DNA of 64,000 nucleotides from Phoronis australis. Its lineage: Eukaryota; Phoronida; Phoronidae. Positions within the stretch are counted from its first letter, which is position 1. Each line of letters starts with the position of its first letter. Made by a program: the position numbers and the translations under genes. The stretch is from NCBI GenBank assembly GCA_002633005.1, contig NMRA01000976.1:1-64000 (forward strand). The letters are read 5' to 3'. A model generated the notes under the pieces. The model made no database searches. It saw nothing but the letters and a program-made list of their open reading frames with translations, and was not told where the DNA came from. Shown piece by piece: positions 45,258 through 55,957 of this stretch.

Positions 45258-45548
45258 TGCGTTGCATCGTTCCCCTTTGTCCGAACTATGAAGTTGCAAA
45301 CAAAGTGGGTATACAATGTATCGTTTATTCGACTTCCTCGAGAGCCCGAAATGCTTAGGAAGTGGCTCGCGGTAGTGAATAATGAAAGGTACGCTGTTAA
45401 TAGCAAGTATGAAGCCGTGAAACATCTCCGGGTCCGTGGCCGGCATTTCGTCGACAGTGATTTCTCTGACGAATTCCGGCTTACCAAAGAACTATCCATA
45501 CGTTCCGTTGCCTGTGCATGTTCACGGCACCTCTCTTGTATTTTTTGA
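45258..45548 (+). pseudogene. THAP-domain relic
   Basis: The first part reads VRCIVPLCPNYEVANK (C-x4-C). After a one-base frame change it reads FIRLPREPEMLRKWLAVVNN, KYEAVKHLRVRGRHFVDSDF. This is the THAP zinc-binding fold: C-x2-4-C, F..P, LRKKW, then C-x2-H-F-x-x-D-F. Here the third zinc ligand is glycine (RVRGRHF where VCSRHF is usual) and the frame is broken, so it is a decayed copy. THAP domains occur in P-element transposases and in host regulators; no transposase part is visible nearby. The 200-residue minus-strand frame over the same bases is a shadow. Confidence 0.65.
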
Positions 45549-46151
45549 TCAATGTATTCCTGTTCGAACTGATAGCCTGTGAAATCTAACGATCCGACTC
45601 GTGAAGTCTTCGTCGGATGAGCTCTTGACGTAGTCAGGATTGGCACCGGGCGAGTTGTCATGTAGACGTTTATTATTCTAGGTTCTGTTTCAAAATAAAT
45701 TATTCTCATCCTAACCAATGCTTATGTGAAACTGAAACAAAACTCATTGATACAATTTGTGATGCCTTTGCAGTATTCGTGAGTGCAAATGTTGAGAAGC
45801 CAGTAATGAAAAAAACACTGCATTACCAGCTTTTGATGCCGTCAACAAAGGTGACCGGGCACCGATGCCGTGCTAGAGCATGCTAATTCAGTGTTTGCTG
45901 ACAAAAAACTGTTATGAAACAATTACTCGATTTGATATGCAATGGTCACATGTTAGGGGAATCTTTATTTAGAAATACAAATGCATTATTCAAATCATTG
46001 TTACTGTACAACCTTTGCCCTGACGGTCTGTGGAGGGGAGACGACAAGTAAGTAGATTCTCAGTTTCGTGGCTAACTCACATAAATAATTACGTGCATAT
46101 TATTTCTTTGACTCGCTATCATGAATGGAGGTTTAGTTTCCAACTCAAGCT

Positions 46152-46245
46152 GGGCCTGATCGGGTTCCGAGCCACTGGCCGGGATAACGAGTCAGTCCGG
46201 CGCGACGGGCTTGATCGGGTTCCGAGGCACTGGCCGGGATAACAA
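46152..46245. repeat. Tandem duplication, two 55-bp units
   Basis: GGGCCTGATCGGGTTCCGAG, then CACTGGCCGGGATAAC, occurs from 46152 and again from 46207 with three substitutions. The units are GC-rich in an A+T-rich setting. Confidence 0.8.
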
Positions 46246-46249
46246 GCGT

Positions 46250-48200
46250 TTTGTGTGTTTATAACCCAAAAAAATCACAAGTATATACAACACAGATCTA
46301 GGTTCTCCTATTTGTATTTCGTGGAAGAATACTTCGAATTTATCTCCGAACAGACACCAAACTCTTGCTATGGACCTTGGTAAATTGGCCTACCGAACTT
46401 TGTAGGCTGCGGTGTGTCCAAGTACCAATAAATCCCTAACAGCGAAATATAAAAAGAAAGTTTTTATAAGAACTCGGTGTATTTTTAAGGGCTTTGCATC
46501 GAAGTTTGATGATTTATTGGTGTTAAACGATGAATTCAAGCGATAAGCTGACACCAGTAACCCGTGTTGTGAACTGCTGAACAGACTGCGTGTGAAACGG
46601 TTGACGTCATTGAATAATTTCAACACCTCCGTCTGCCGTCAGGTGTCAGGTAACGTAACCGAACGTGCCGTTATCGAATGGAACTACTAGATTTAAACTG
46701 ATACACACTGGGTTGTTTTTTTGGGAGGCATGCTCCTTTAAGGGCTACATTGTATCTAGCGCGCTGGGTGTGAGTGGTTTCTTGCCACGACTTCGCTTTC
46801 TGGAGATATTCGAGATCTTATCATTTGGTGACTGCCCTTCAATTGACTGATTCCTCTATGCGCTATGGTTTGTCCTTTAGTGTACGCGTTATGGCGTGGT
46901 TCATGTTGGTGACGTTGGTTTCATAGACCTCTACTAGATTTCGCCAAGGTTTGTTCCATAGAGCGCTGTCGCTTTTTTGAATTCGGTCCACCTATTTCGT
47001 TTGCTATATCAAGATCCACTTTCAATCACAGGATCATTTAAAGGTGCATAAAAATATAGTTCTCATAGCCTGATCTGATCTACAGTTTCCGTACGAAGGA
47101 AAATACACTAAAACATGTACACATTTACAGCTGATTTCACAAAGGTGGTTTAAAGTTAAACCTGGTTTATTCTGGACTTAGACCAGGTTTGAAGATAATC
47201 TGCATTTCAAAAAGGTGGTTTAACTTTTAGACCAATGGTTTAGTAAAATTTGGTTTAACTCCAGTTTAGACCTGGTCTGAGTTTGTTTTCATTTCACCAA
47301 CGCCTTCTTCCGCATCGGCAAATTTAGCCTCCCTGGTTGCGCGCATGGGCTAGTCAGCAAATTTGCACCCGAAATGCCAAACGATATCTGGTAGAATTTT
47401 AGGAGTACCATGGCCTCCTTGACCCCCCTCCCCTAAATCCGCCACTGAGATGTGCCCATCTGACATTGCCGGCACAAATGTTATTTGTCCTTTTGCTTAG
47501 CTCTAGATTATGGATTGAACACATTGATACGGTGCTAGGCCTTTTTACTGGCGATCATATTTTATAGACCAAGTAGCTTTCTGATTTGCGTACTTAGTGT
47601 TGTCTATTTTATATGATTTTCGCGGTACTATTATTCCTGAGAGCCTGTTTCCGCCCTCTCGTATAGTTGTGTTCTGTAGTTTATTTGTAGATATTTTCTT
47701 TTTCTTTCATAGACATATAGTAGACATGCAAGTTTCCGTATGAAGATCTTCCTGTAACACATAGCTTAATACACAGTTGTTATGTAACTGCATAGCAGCC
47801 AAATATGTAACAAATGCGTTTACATGTAACTTTCAATAAAATACTTTAAAACTGCCAACCTCGTGTCTTTTTATTGTGATTTTTGCCCGGTACATTTATA
47901 TTCAAGTTTGCCTGCCCGTTAATGGTTTATCTGTCCGTGCTGTACTTCGTTTCGATATTAAGCTTCCACTGCAGGTTAAATGTTGATGTTTTACTTTCTG
48001 GTTATGGGAATGAAACATTCGAAAAATTTTCCAAATGGTATCTCCAAACCAGCCTATGGGACTCAACTGAACTGGACACCATGCTACCGACGTTGTTCGT
48101 TAGACTAAACAGACTTGTTTTTGAATATCATACCATAGAAATTTGAGGTTTTAATTAATGATTGTATCAGACTGTCGGTTTTCATCTTAAAAGCACCATC
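46250..48200. other. Intergenic stretch with isolated signals
   Basis: It contains a GGTTTAA/TTAAACC-rich foldback segment (about 47130-47280), a hAT5-like fragment ending at 47447, and a plus-strand AATAAA at about 47837 followed by T-rich sequence that might end an unseen plus-strand transcript. No exon is identified. Confidence 0.35.
47330..47447. mobile_element. Decayed hAT5-like MITE fragment
   Basis: It contains 'cctccctggttgcgcgca', 'atgccaaa', 'tggtagaattttagg', 'catggcctccttg' and ends AAATCCGCCACTG. The left end is lost. Confidence 0.6.
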
Positions 48201-48647
48201 AAATAAAAAGGATTTTTGAATACTGATTTTGCATAAGTTCATGAATCTTTATATGAAATGACATGTACCATGCTGATGGTGCTTTACCTTTTCTGTACCA
48301 TTACTTGTATGCTACCTTTATAAAAATTCTACAATCTTTTTCTGTTTTCAGAGTACAATTTTGCATCGTGTTTCCCTAACAGCACATGCTTCCGGGTAAG
48401 GTTACTCCCCAGCCATTGTCACAACGCTTACCTCTTCTGGTACGCAAGTTAATTGTTCCAGCGCAATACCAACAGTTGTGCATAATCTATTGACCTGAGC
48501 ATATAGGAACCTGAACGTCAGGTATCTTCTGCTGAGCTACCCTAGCTCACCCACGGTGCATTAGATTCGTACTGATAGAAGGACACTAAACTTGGGGTAA
48601 GCAAGCGTGCCCTAAACCGGCTGAATTTCGCTAGGATTTGCTGCGAT

Positions 48648-48962
48648 ATGAGTGAGGGTGAGTTGGGTTTTGGGGGTGGCTTGGACCCGGGGAAGGCCTG
48701 GCCGGGAGCGTTGGGTATCCCTGTACCATGCGATAATCGGGTGGGAAACACTGCAGGTCCTCCAGGTATGTTTATGCCTGCACTTTTATGTAGGGGAATT
48801 TCCCTTGTAGTTAAGGCATAGCAGTGTCTGGTAGGTGGGTGTGGTACATGTATGGTGTCAGTAGAGGTGCCTGTAATGTACAGCAACCACAACTCCGGCT
48901 CTATCGTCGCCCAGGGTGTGGCTGGGATTCGAGCTTTGCGGGAGCGGTACCGTTCATCGTGA
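48648..48962 (+). other. Conserved short ORF pair, copy 1 (possible retroelement remnant)
   Basis: Two ORFs lie in the same frame: 48648-48821 (MSEGELGFGGGLDPGK ..., 57 residues, TAG) and 48852-48962 (MVSVEVPVMYSNHNSGSIVA ..., 36 residues, TGA). Both keep their exact lengths in copy 2 at 51932-52105 and 52130-52240, and the spacer differs by 6 bases, also in frame. No known domain; a decayed gag-like frame is one guess. Confidence 0.3.
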
Positions 48963-49299
48963 GGTATCTAATCTGCTGTGCCTCATGTCGAACGTCGTGC
49001 CTGCTCTCCGGAGGGGGGGGGGGGGAGATTCAATGAATATGGAGGCAAATTCGGGAATGGCATTTCTCATTGGTTCCTACTACCTTTTTCCCCCATCCCC
49101 TGCCACTCCTCTACCAGGGTCACGGCCCCCACGCGGGTTGTGGCGGTGGACAGGATCCTTCATCCATGAACAACCCTGCCCATGTGGCACATACTGATCC
49201 ACAACACCACGTCCCTTACTATATCTCTTTGTATCACTCCGGCTAATCTGCTCACCCATTTTTTCCAGAACCTGATTTGCAGGTTGTTACTGCACAGTT

Positions 49300-49460
49300 G
49301 GCTGTTTGGTGTACCCACTTGGTACTTTATATGTTATTTACCCATTTGGCAGTTTGTACCCACTTGGTACTTGTTACTGAATTTGCCGTTTTGCTCGACC
49401 CACTTGGTAGGCCATCGACCAATACCCATTTGCTATTATGAACCCATTTAGTACTGTGTT
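49300..49460. repeat. GTACCCACTTGGTAC motif array
   Basis: GTACCCACTTGGTAC occurs perfectly at 49311-49325 and 49356-49370; its ends are inverted (GTACC/GGTAC). Shorter variants ACCCATTTGG, ACCCACTTGGTA, ACCCATTTG and ACCCATTTAGTAC follow. The array recurs in copy 2 (about 52505-52660). Confidence 0.65.
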
Positions 49461-49734
49461 TAAGGTTAATATCAGATAAAAGATATTTGCAAATGTCTAT
49501 TTCGGCTGCGTAGTACATGTAAGTGTATGATTTATCTCTCGGAAGGAGAACATCAGGTACACGTATGTGAATGTTCAAGTTTTTGTATTTCAGAGCGGGA
49601 CCAGGTGAGTGAGATGTAGCCAGGTGAGAACGCCGTGCTGATCACCTCGGCTTTCAACTAATCCTGTAGGCATCGCCTTCGCCTTCTAGAACCCAGGGCC
49701 CGGTCTCCAATCTCCGTGCTAGGACTCGAATCAT

Positions 49735-49880
49735 GCTCAAACCCACACTTCATACTCAATTCGAGTACATATTCAGCTTTGGTGTACTCAATGTCATACT
49801 CGAAATATCTTTACTCGAAATTTCGCACATGTACTCAATTCTCGAGTATACTCGAACTGAAGTGTACATGTATCTCATCT
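49735..49880. repeat. TACTCRA motif cluster
   Basis: TACTCGA or TACTCAA and the complement TCGAGTA occur about nine times in 145 bases, and again in copy 2 (about 53500-53630). Confidence 0.6.
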
Positions 49881-51477
49881 ATATTTCGAATACGATTTTG
49901 AGTAAAATTCCTAATATATGCTCCAAATTTCAAGTTTGGTCTGGCGTTGCGCTTAAAATCGTACTCTAAAGTAAATGCATGTACGAGCGAGAGAACAAAA
50001 TATCGAAAGGCCATCGAGAGACAAGCAAATCTAAAAAAAAATAAGTCCCTTTACCACATTTCAGCGCTTCAATTTCAGTTGAGAGATAATAGTTGTCATT
50101 TTAAATCTTCTTATTCTTCACCTTATTAACCCGCCGTATCTCTGCATGTCAACGCCGCAAATTTATAAACTCCTGAACTGAGGCCGAGCGTGCGTGAGAG
50201 CAGAAGTTATTTTAAATTTCTCGGGCGGCTGAGGGACGCGCAGTACATGTACGTATATCAGATTAAGGGCGGGGGTGGATAGGCACGGTTCGAAATAATG
50301 TGTGGGAGCGGCGATGATCTCTTTGTGAGCACATAATTACACGGTGTGGGGATACTACAAAACGCCAACAAGTGCCTGATTCTTGATCGGGGGTGACTTC
50401 AGATCCGTGAGAGAGTAATACCGTGCGTGAGAGAAAAATATTTTCCGTTGGCAATCCCGAGCGATGCACAGGAGAGGAACTGAGTCTATGTTATAAAACG
50501 TTTGAACATAAACCAATGACATTTCTGAATTCTCCATCAAAACCTGGTTAATATGTTTAAAGTTTTTGAATCACCAAAATCTCCCAACTATACAATCGAA
50601 GTCAATACTATCACACGCGGCTCACAACCGCTGTTCGTCTGGTAAAATCACGGAACGGGAAAACACCCTAATGAACTTTTAAAACCTGTCGTTTATCTAT
50701 ATGACTCCAATGAGGTCATTTTTCACAGTAGTTCACGTTAAATTTAGACTCCCAATTAAATGCGACCTGTGTCGTATTTTAATTTTACGTAGTTACCCGG
50801 GGTCATTTTCAATACTGAAAACTAAGGCTTATTGGGGCACAACAAAAGTACGTCCCAAATGAGCAGCACGTCTCCTGGATATAATGTATTTGCATGGAGC
50901 AACACGAATTAAAAAATAAATTAGCGCGATCTTACTGCTTTCTCTTGAAAAAACGAAAAAAATAAAATGCTCACAGTGGATAACAAGCGTGCAGCCGCTC
51001 AGACAATTGACCTATCGCAAGCTCCGCCCCTATGCGAAGAGTCACGTGATACCCGACATTCATACGAGATGTCAGTGGCAAATACACTGTCGCTAAACGA
51101 CGTTCCTGGTGGAATCGATGAGTGTTTTTGCACTATTTGAAAATGCTTCGACAGAGACAAGAGGTGATGCTTTTCAACAGAGAATCGTACGTTCATGATA
51201 TGGGAATTTGTAAAGGTGACGATGAAAAAATGGCTCGAGGAGCCAGCGAAAATCCCCTCTGCCTCGGGGCCACCTTCACCTGACAAATGACAAGGCCACT
51301 GATACGACATGTTCATGTAGAGCTGGATATGTACCTTAAAGTCGAATTATCTGTACGATTCCATAGATTTCATGATCTTTCGAATAAAATCAGTGAAGAT
51401 TCACCGATATTTTTATTCTGTCGTCTGCTAAATTTCGCCAAATGAAAAGTAGGTCACAACTGGTGGGACTCCTGGAN

Positions 51478-54400
51478 TTTTGAATACTAAGTTTGCATAA
51501 GTTCATGAATCTTTATATGAAATGACATGTACCATGCTGATGGTGCTTTACCTTTTCTGTACCATTACTTGTATGCTACCTTTATAAAAATTCTACAATC
51601 TTTTTCTGTTTTCAGAAAACACATGCACCTTCTGAGTACAATTTTACATCGTGTTTCCCTAACAGCTCATGCTTCCGGGTAAGGTTACTCCCCAGCCATT
51701 GTCACAACGCCTACCTTTTCTGGTACGCAAGTTAATTGTTCCAGCGCAATACCAACAGTTGTGCATAATCTATTGACCTGAGCATACAGGAACCTGAACG
51801 TCAGTTATCTTCTGCTGAGCTACCCTAGCTCACCCACGGTGCATTAGATTCGTACTGATAGAAGGAAACTAAACTTGGGGTAAGCAAGCGTGCCCCAAAC
51901 CGGCTGAATTTCGCTAGGATTTTTCTGCGATATGAGTGAGGGTGAGTTGGGTTTTGGGGGTGGCTTGGACCCGGAGAAGGCCCGGCCGGGATCGCTGGGT
52001 TTCCCTGTACCATGCAATAATCGGGTGGGAAACACTGCAGGTCCTCCAGGTATGTTTGTGCCTGCACTTTTATGTAGGGGAATTTCCCTTGTAGTTAAGG
52101 CATAGCAGTGTCTGGTAGGTGGGTGTGGTATGGTGTCAGTAGAAGTGCCTGTAATGCACAGCAACCACAACTCCGGCTCTATCGTCGCCCAGGGTGTGGC
52201 TGGGATTCGAGCTTTGCGGGAGCGGTACTGCTCATCGTGAGGTATCTAATCTGTACTCATGTCGAACGTCGTGACTGCTCTCTGGAGGGGGGGGAGGGGG
52301 TGAGTATGAATATGGAGACAAATTCGGGAATGGCATCGGTCCAATTCTCATTGGTTCCTACTACCTTTTTAACCCTGCCCATGTGGCACATACTGATCCA
52401 CAACACAACGTTCCTTACAATATCTCTTTTTATCACTCCGGCTAATCTGCTCACCCAGTTTTTCCGGAACCTGTTTTGCAGATTGTTACTGCCCAATTGG
52501 CTGTTTGGTGTACCCACTTGGTACTTTATATGTTATTTACCCATTTGGCAGTTTGTACCCACTTGGTACTTGTTATTGAATTTGTCGTTTTGCTCGACCC
52601 ACTTGGTAGACCATCGACCAATACCCATTTCCTATTATGTACCCATTTAGTACTATGCTAACCTGTGCCACTTAGTATTCGATACTCAATTACCCTTAGG
52701 GTATCGGAAATGTGGGTGTTATCTCTTATAATTAAGGAACCCATCTGATTCCTTCTGTGAAATATTTATTTGTAGGGCTGTGATCCCGAAACTCCCAATA
52801 CAACTTAAAAATATATATTATTCTTGTTGTTTTATTTGTCCCCAATAATGACAGTTACACCAAGCTACAACTCTAATGTCTCTGTTCACAATTAGCCCAG
52901 TGTTTACATTGTCCAGTCGGTATAAAACACAAGAGCCTGCGAACTTTAGAGACCACATGAAACTTAGTTATGTCTTTCTATTAAGAACACTCTTAAGATA
53001 TAATACTGAAAATGATTTTAATTACCAGGTTTCAGGTTGTCCTCTGACGTTATATATCCTAAGTTAATTAGTAGTCACAGAGATTGTTGTCATCGAATGC
53101 TTTGGAACAGTCCATGGTTAGGACTTTTGTCTGAGCACTGTACAATATTAGTTGCTAATAATGACATAATTGAATTGTAGCAGTTGCGTTTCACAATACC
53201 TATTAGACCAGAACCTGTGCTTAAGGTTAATATCAGATAAACGATATTTGCAAATGTCTGTTTCAGCTGCGTAGTAAGTGTATGATTTATCTCTTGGAAG
53301 AAGACCATCAGGTACACGTATGTGAATGTTCAAGTTTTTGTATTTCAGAGCGGGACCAGGTGAGTGAGATGTAGCCAGGTGAGAACGCCGTGCTGATCAC
53401 CTCGGCTTTCAACTAATCCTGTAGGCATCGCCTTCGCCTTCTAGAATCCAGGGCCCGGTCTCCAATCTCCGTGCTAGGACTCGAATCATGCTCAAACCCA
53501 CACTTCATACTCAACTCGAGTACATACTGTACACAGCTTTGGTGTACTCAATGTCATACTCGAAATATCTGTACCCGAAATTTCGCGCATGTACTCAATT
53601 TTCGAGTATACTCGAACTGAAGTGTATCTCATCTATATTTCGAATACGATTTTGAGTAAAATTCCTAGTATATGCTCCAAATTTCAAGTTCGGACTGGCA
53701 TTGTGCTTGAAATCGTACTCTAAAGTAATACATGTACGAGCGAGAGAACAAAATATCGAAAGGCCATCGAGAGACACAGCAAATCAAAAAAATAAGTCCC
53801 CTTACCACATTTCAGCGCGTCAATTTCAGTTGAGAGATAATAGTTGTCATTTTAAATCTTCTTATTCTTCACCTTATTAACCCGCCGTATCTCTGCATGT
53901 CAACGCCGCAAATTTATAAACTCCTGAACTGAGGCCGAGCGTGTGTGAGAGAAGAAGTTATTTTAAATTTCTCGGGCGGCTGAGGGACGCGCAGTACATG
54001 TACTTATATCAGATTAAGGGCGGGGGTGGATAGGAACGGTTCGAAATAATGTGCGGGAGCGGTGATGATCTCTTTGTGAGCACATAATTACACGGTGTGG
54101 GGATACTACAAAACGCCAACAAGTGCCTGATGCTTGATCGGGGGTGACTTCAGATCCGTGAGAGAGGAATACCGTGCGTGAGAGAAAAATATTTGTCCGT
54201 TGGCAATCCCGAGCGATGCACAGGAAAGGAATTGAGTCTATGATATAAAATGTTTGAACATAAACCACTGACATTTCTGAATTCCCCATCAAAACCTGGT
54301 TAAATGCTTAAAGTTTTTGAATCACCAAAATCGCCAAACTATACAATCGAAGTCAAGACTATCACACGCGGCTCACATCCGCTGTACGTCTGGTAAAGTC

Positions 54401-54750
54401 ACGGAACGGGAAAACACCCTAATGAACTTTAAAAACCTGTCGTTTATCTATATGACCCCAATGAGGTCATTTTTCACAATAGTTCACTTTAAATTTAGAC
54501 TCCCAATTAAATGCGACCTTTGTCGTATTTTAATTTTACGTAGTTACCCTGGGTCATTTTCAATACTGAAAACTAAGGCTTATTGGGACACAACAAAAGT
54601 ACGTCCCAAGTGAGCAGCACGTCTCCTGGTTATAATGTATTTGCATGGAGCAATACGAAATAAACAAAAAATTAGCGCGATCTTACTGGTTTCTCTTGAA
54701 AAAACGAAAAAATAAAATGCTCACAGTGGATATCAAGCGTGCAGCTGCTA
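51478..54750. repeat. Second tandem segmental duplication, copy 2
   Basis: It begins immediately after a single n (51477). It matches copy 1 but carries about 570 extra bases (about 52655-53218) and lacks about 90 bases of copy 1 (about 49080-49165). Most differences are single substitutions and 1-6 base indels. Confidence 0.85.
51932..52240 (+). other. Conserved short ORF pair, copy 2
   Basis: The ORFs 51932-52105 and 52130-52240 correspond to those at 48648-48962, with the same stops and mostly conservative replacements (for example DPEKARPGSLGFPVPCNN against DPGKAWPGALGIPVPCDN). Confidence 0.3.
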
Positions 54751-54769
54751 AGTCAGTTCGAGAATCTGC

Positions 54770-55340
54770 CACTGGTTGTGATATTCTATTAGTTTGATAT
54801 TTTTCCTATCGACTGATTGACACTTGAAAAAACGCATTTAAGTGGGACATCACATGTTTTTTTAATGTTTCTGGAAAAACTTACACTCTTCCGCCTCTTT
54901 ATTTGTTAGATATCGCGCTTTGAAAAGAGCAATTTTCCCCGTTTGTTTACACGGCAATTAGCCGTGTCACGTGACTAGTAACACTCTCCAATATGGCGTT
55001 AAGTTGTCAGCTGCGGTAGCGCGTGCGCCCGGTCTATTCATGAGATAGAAATCGCAAAGCCAAGTAAACCACCCACATAAAATCAGAGCCTGTACTCTAG
55101 CCGGGCTACAGCAGCACACATCGCATACTTATGAAGACACCAGGTACGATCCCGGCTGCTGAAAGTGTATTAAGTGATACGAAAATTATGGAAGATGACA
55201 TCATTTAACACTGAAGCACCATTGGGACGAAACTTCTTGTGAACAAATTAAGAGACCACCCCTTATTGTTTATAAGGAATCATTGGCGCGAGAAAAAAAT
55301 TGATTGACTCCAGAAGTTCCGCCAATGAAATATGAACACA
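54770..55340. other. Spacer between duplications
   Basis: No gene recognised. It has a small stem ACACGGC-AATTA-GCCGTGT next to an E-box CACGTG near 54950-54975 and CpG-rich sequence after it, which could be regulatory. Confidence 0.3.
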
Positions 55341-55957
55341 ACTGACCTTAGCAAAGAGGGCGGTATTTCTTTGGCCTCTTACCTGCCCAATACACTTGTT
55401 GCATCGTTCTGTAAAACAGCTGTCACATGTTATAGGATCTATCCCATTTAAGTAGGTCAGGGAAGGATTGATACACTGTGCCTCGTTCGTTATTGATTGA
55501 GACTGGGCTACGCCAAACGAGCAGCCGTGACAAGCAACTCAGTCTTGAGGTTCAGTAACCCGCTGTAATTCCTTTGAAGCCCGGAAAATGATTCTGACGG
55601 AGGAAAGTCGAAACGAGTTTCGCAACTGCAAGAGGTCTAAGTCGTACTGAAAATTCGAAAAAATGCCATTGGCGTTCTCTGGTTAATGGGGGGGGGGGTT
55701 ATCTAAAAGTCCACATTTGTTTTGATTCCTCTCCGAATGCTTGTTCGAAGCAGCGCTTATTATATCATTTGAGTGCTAGCCCACGGTCTTGTCATATATT
55801 TACAATGAAACATCGTTTTGCGCTGTTGATATAAAAATAAAACGCAATAAATGCGTTTAGAGATATTTATATTTTCTTCGAAATGATTGTGAGATATTTC
55901 CAATACATTTCAGCCAATACAATTTAAGACTGGCAAATGAAGATTACTGAAACAACT

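Larger units (their letters stand above)
48210..50960. repeat. Second tandem segmental duplication, copy 1
   Basis: From 'ttttgaatactgattttgcataag' this segment parallels 51478-54750. It holds the short conserved ORFs at 48648-48962, the GTACC motif array (49300-49460) and the TACTCGA-rich cluster (49735-49880). Confidence 0.85.

Noticed and set aside
45116-45718. 200-residue open frame on the minus strand, one of the longest in the right half
   Set aside because: It lies antisense to the THAP-like coding sequence on the plus strand, has no recognisable domain and looks like a shadow frame.
48480-48550. tRNA-like A-box (TAGCTCAGC on the minus strand) in the duplicated region
   Set aside because: There is no matching B-box or cloverleaf, so it is not called as a tRNA or SINE.
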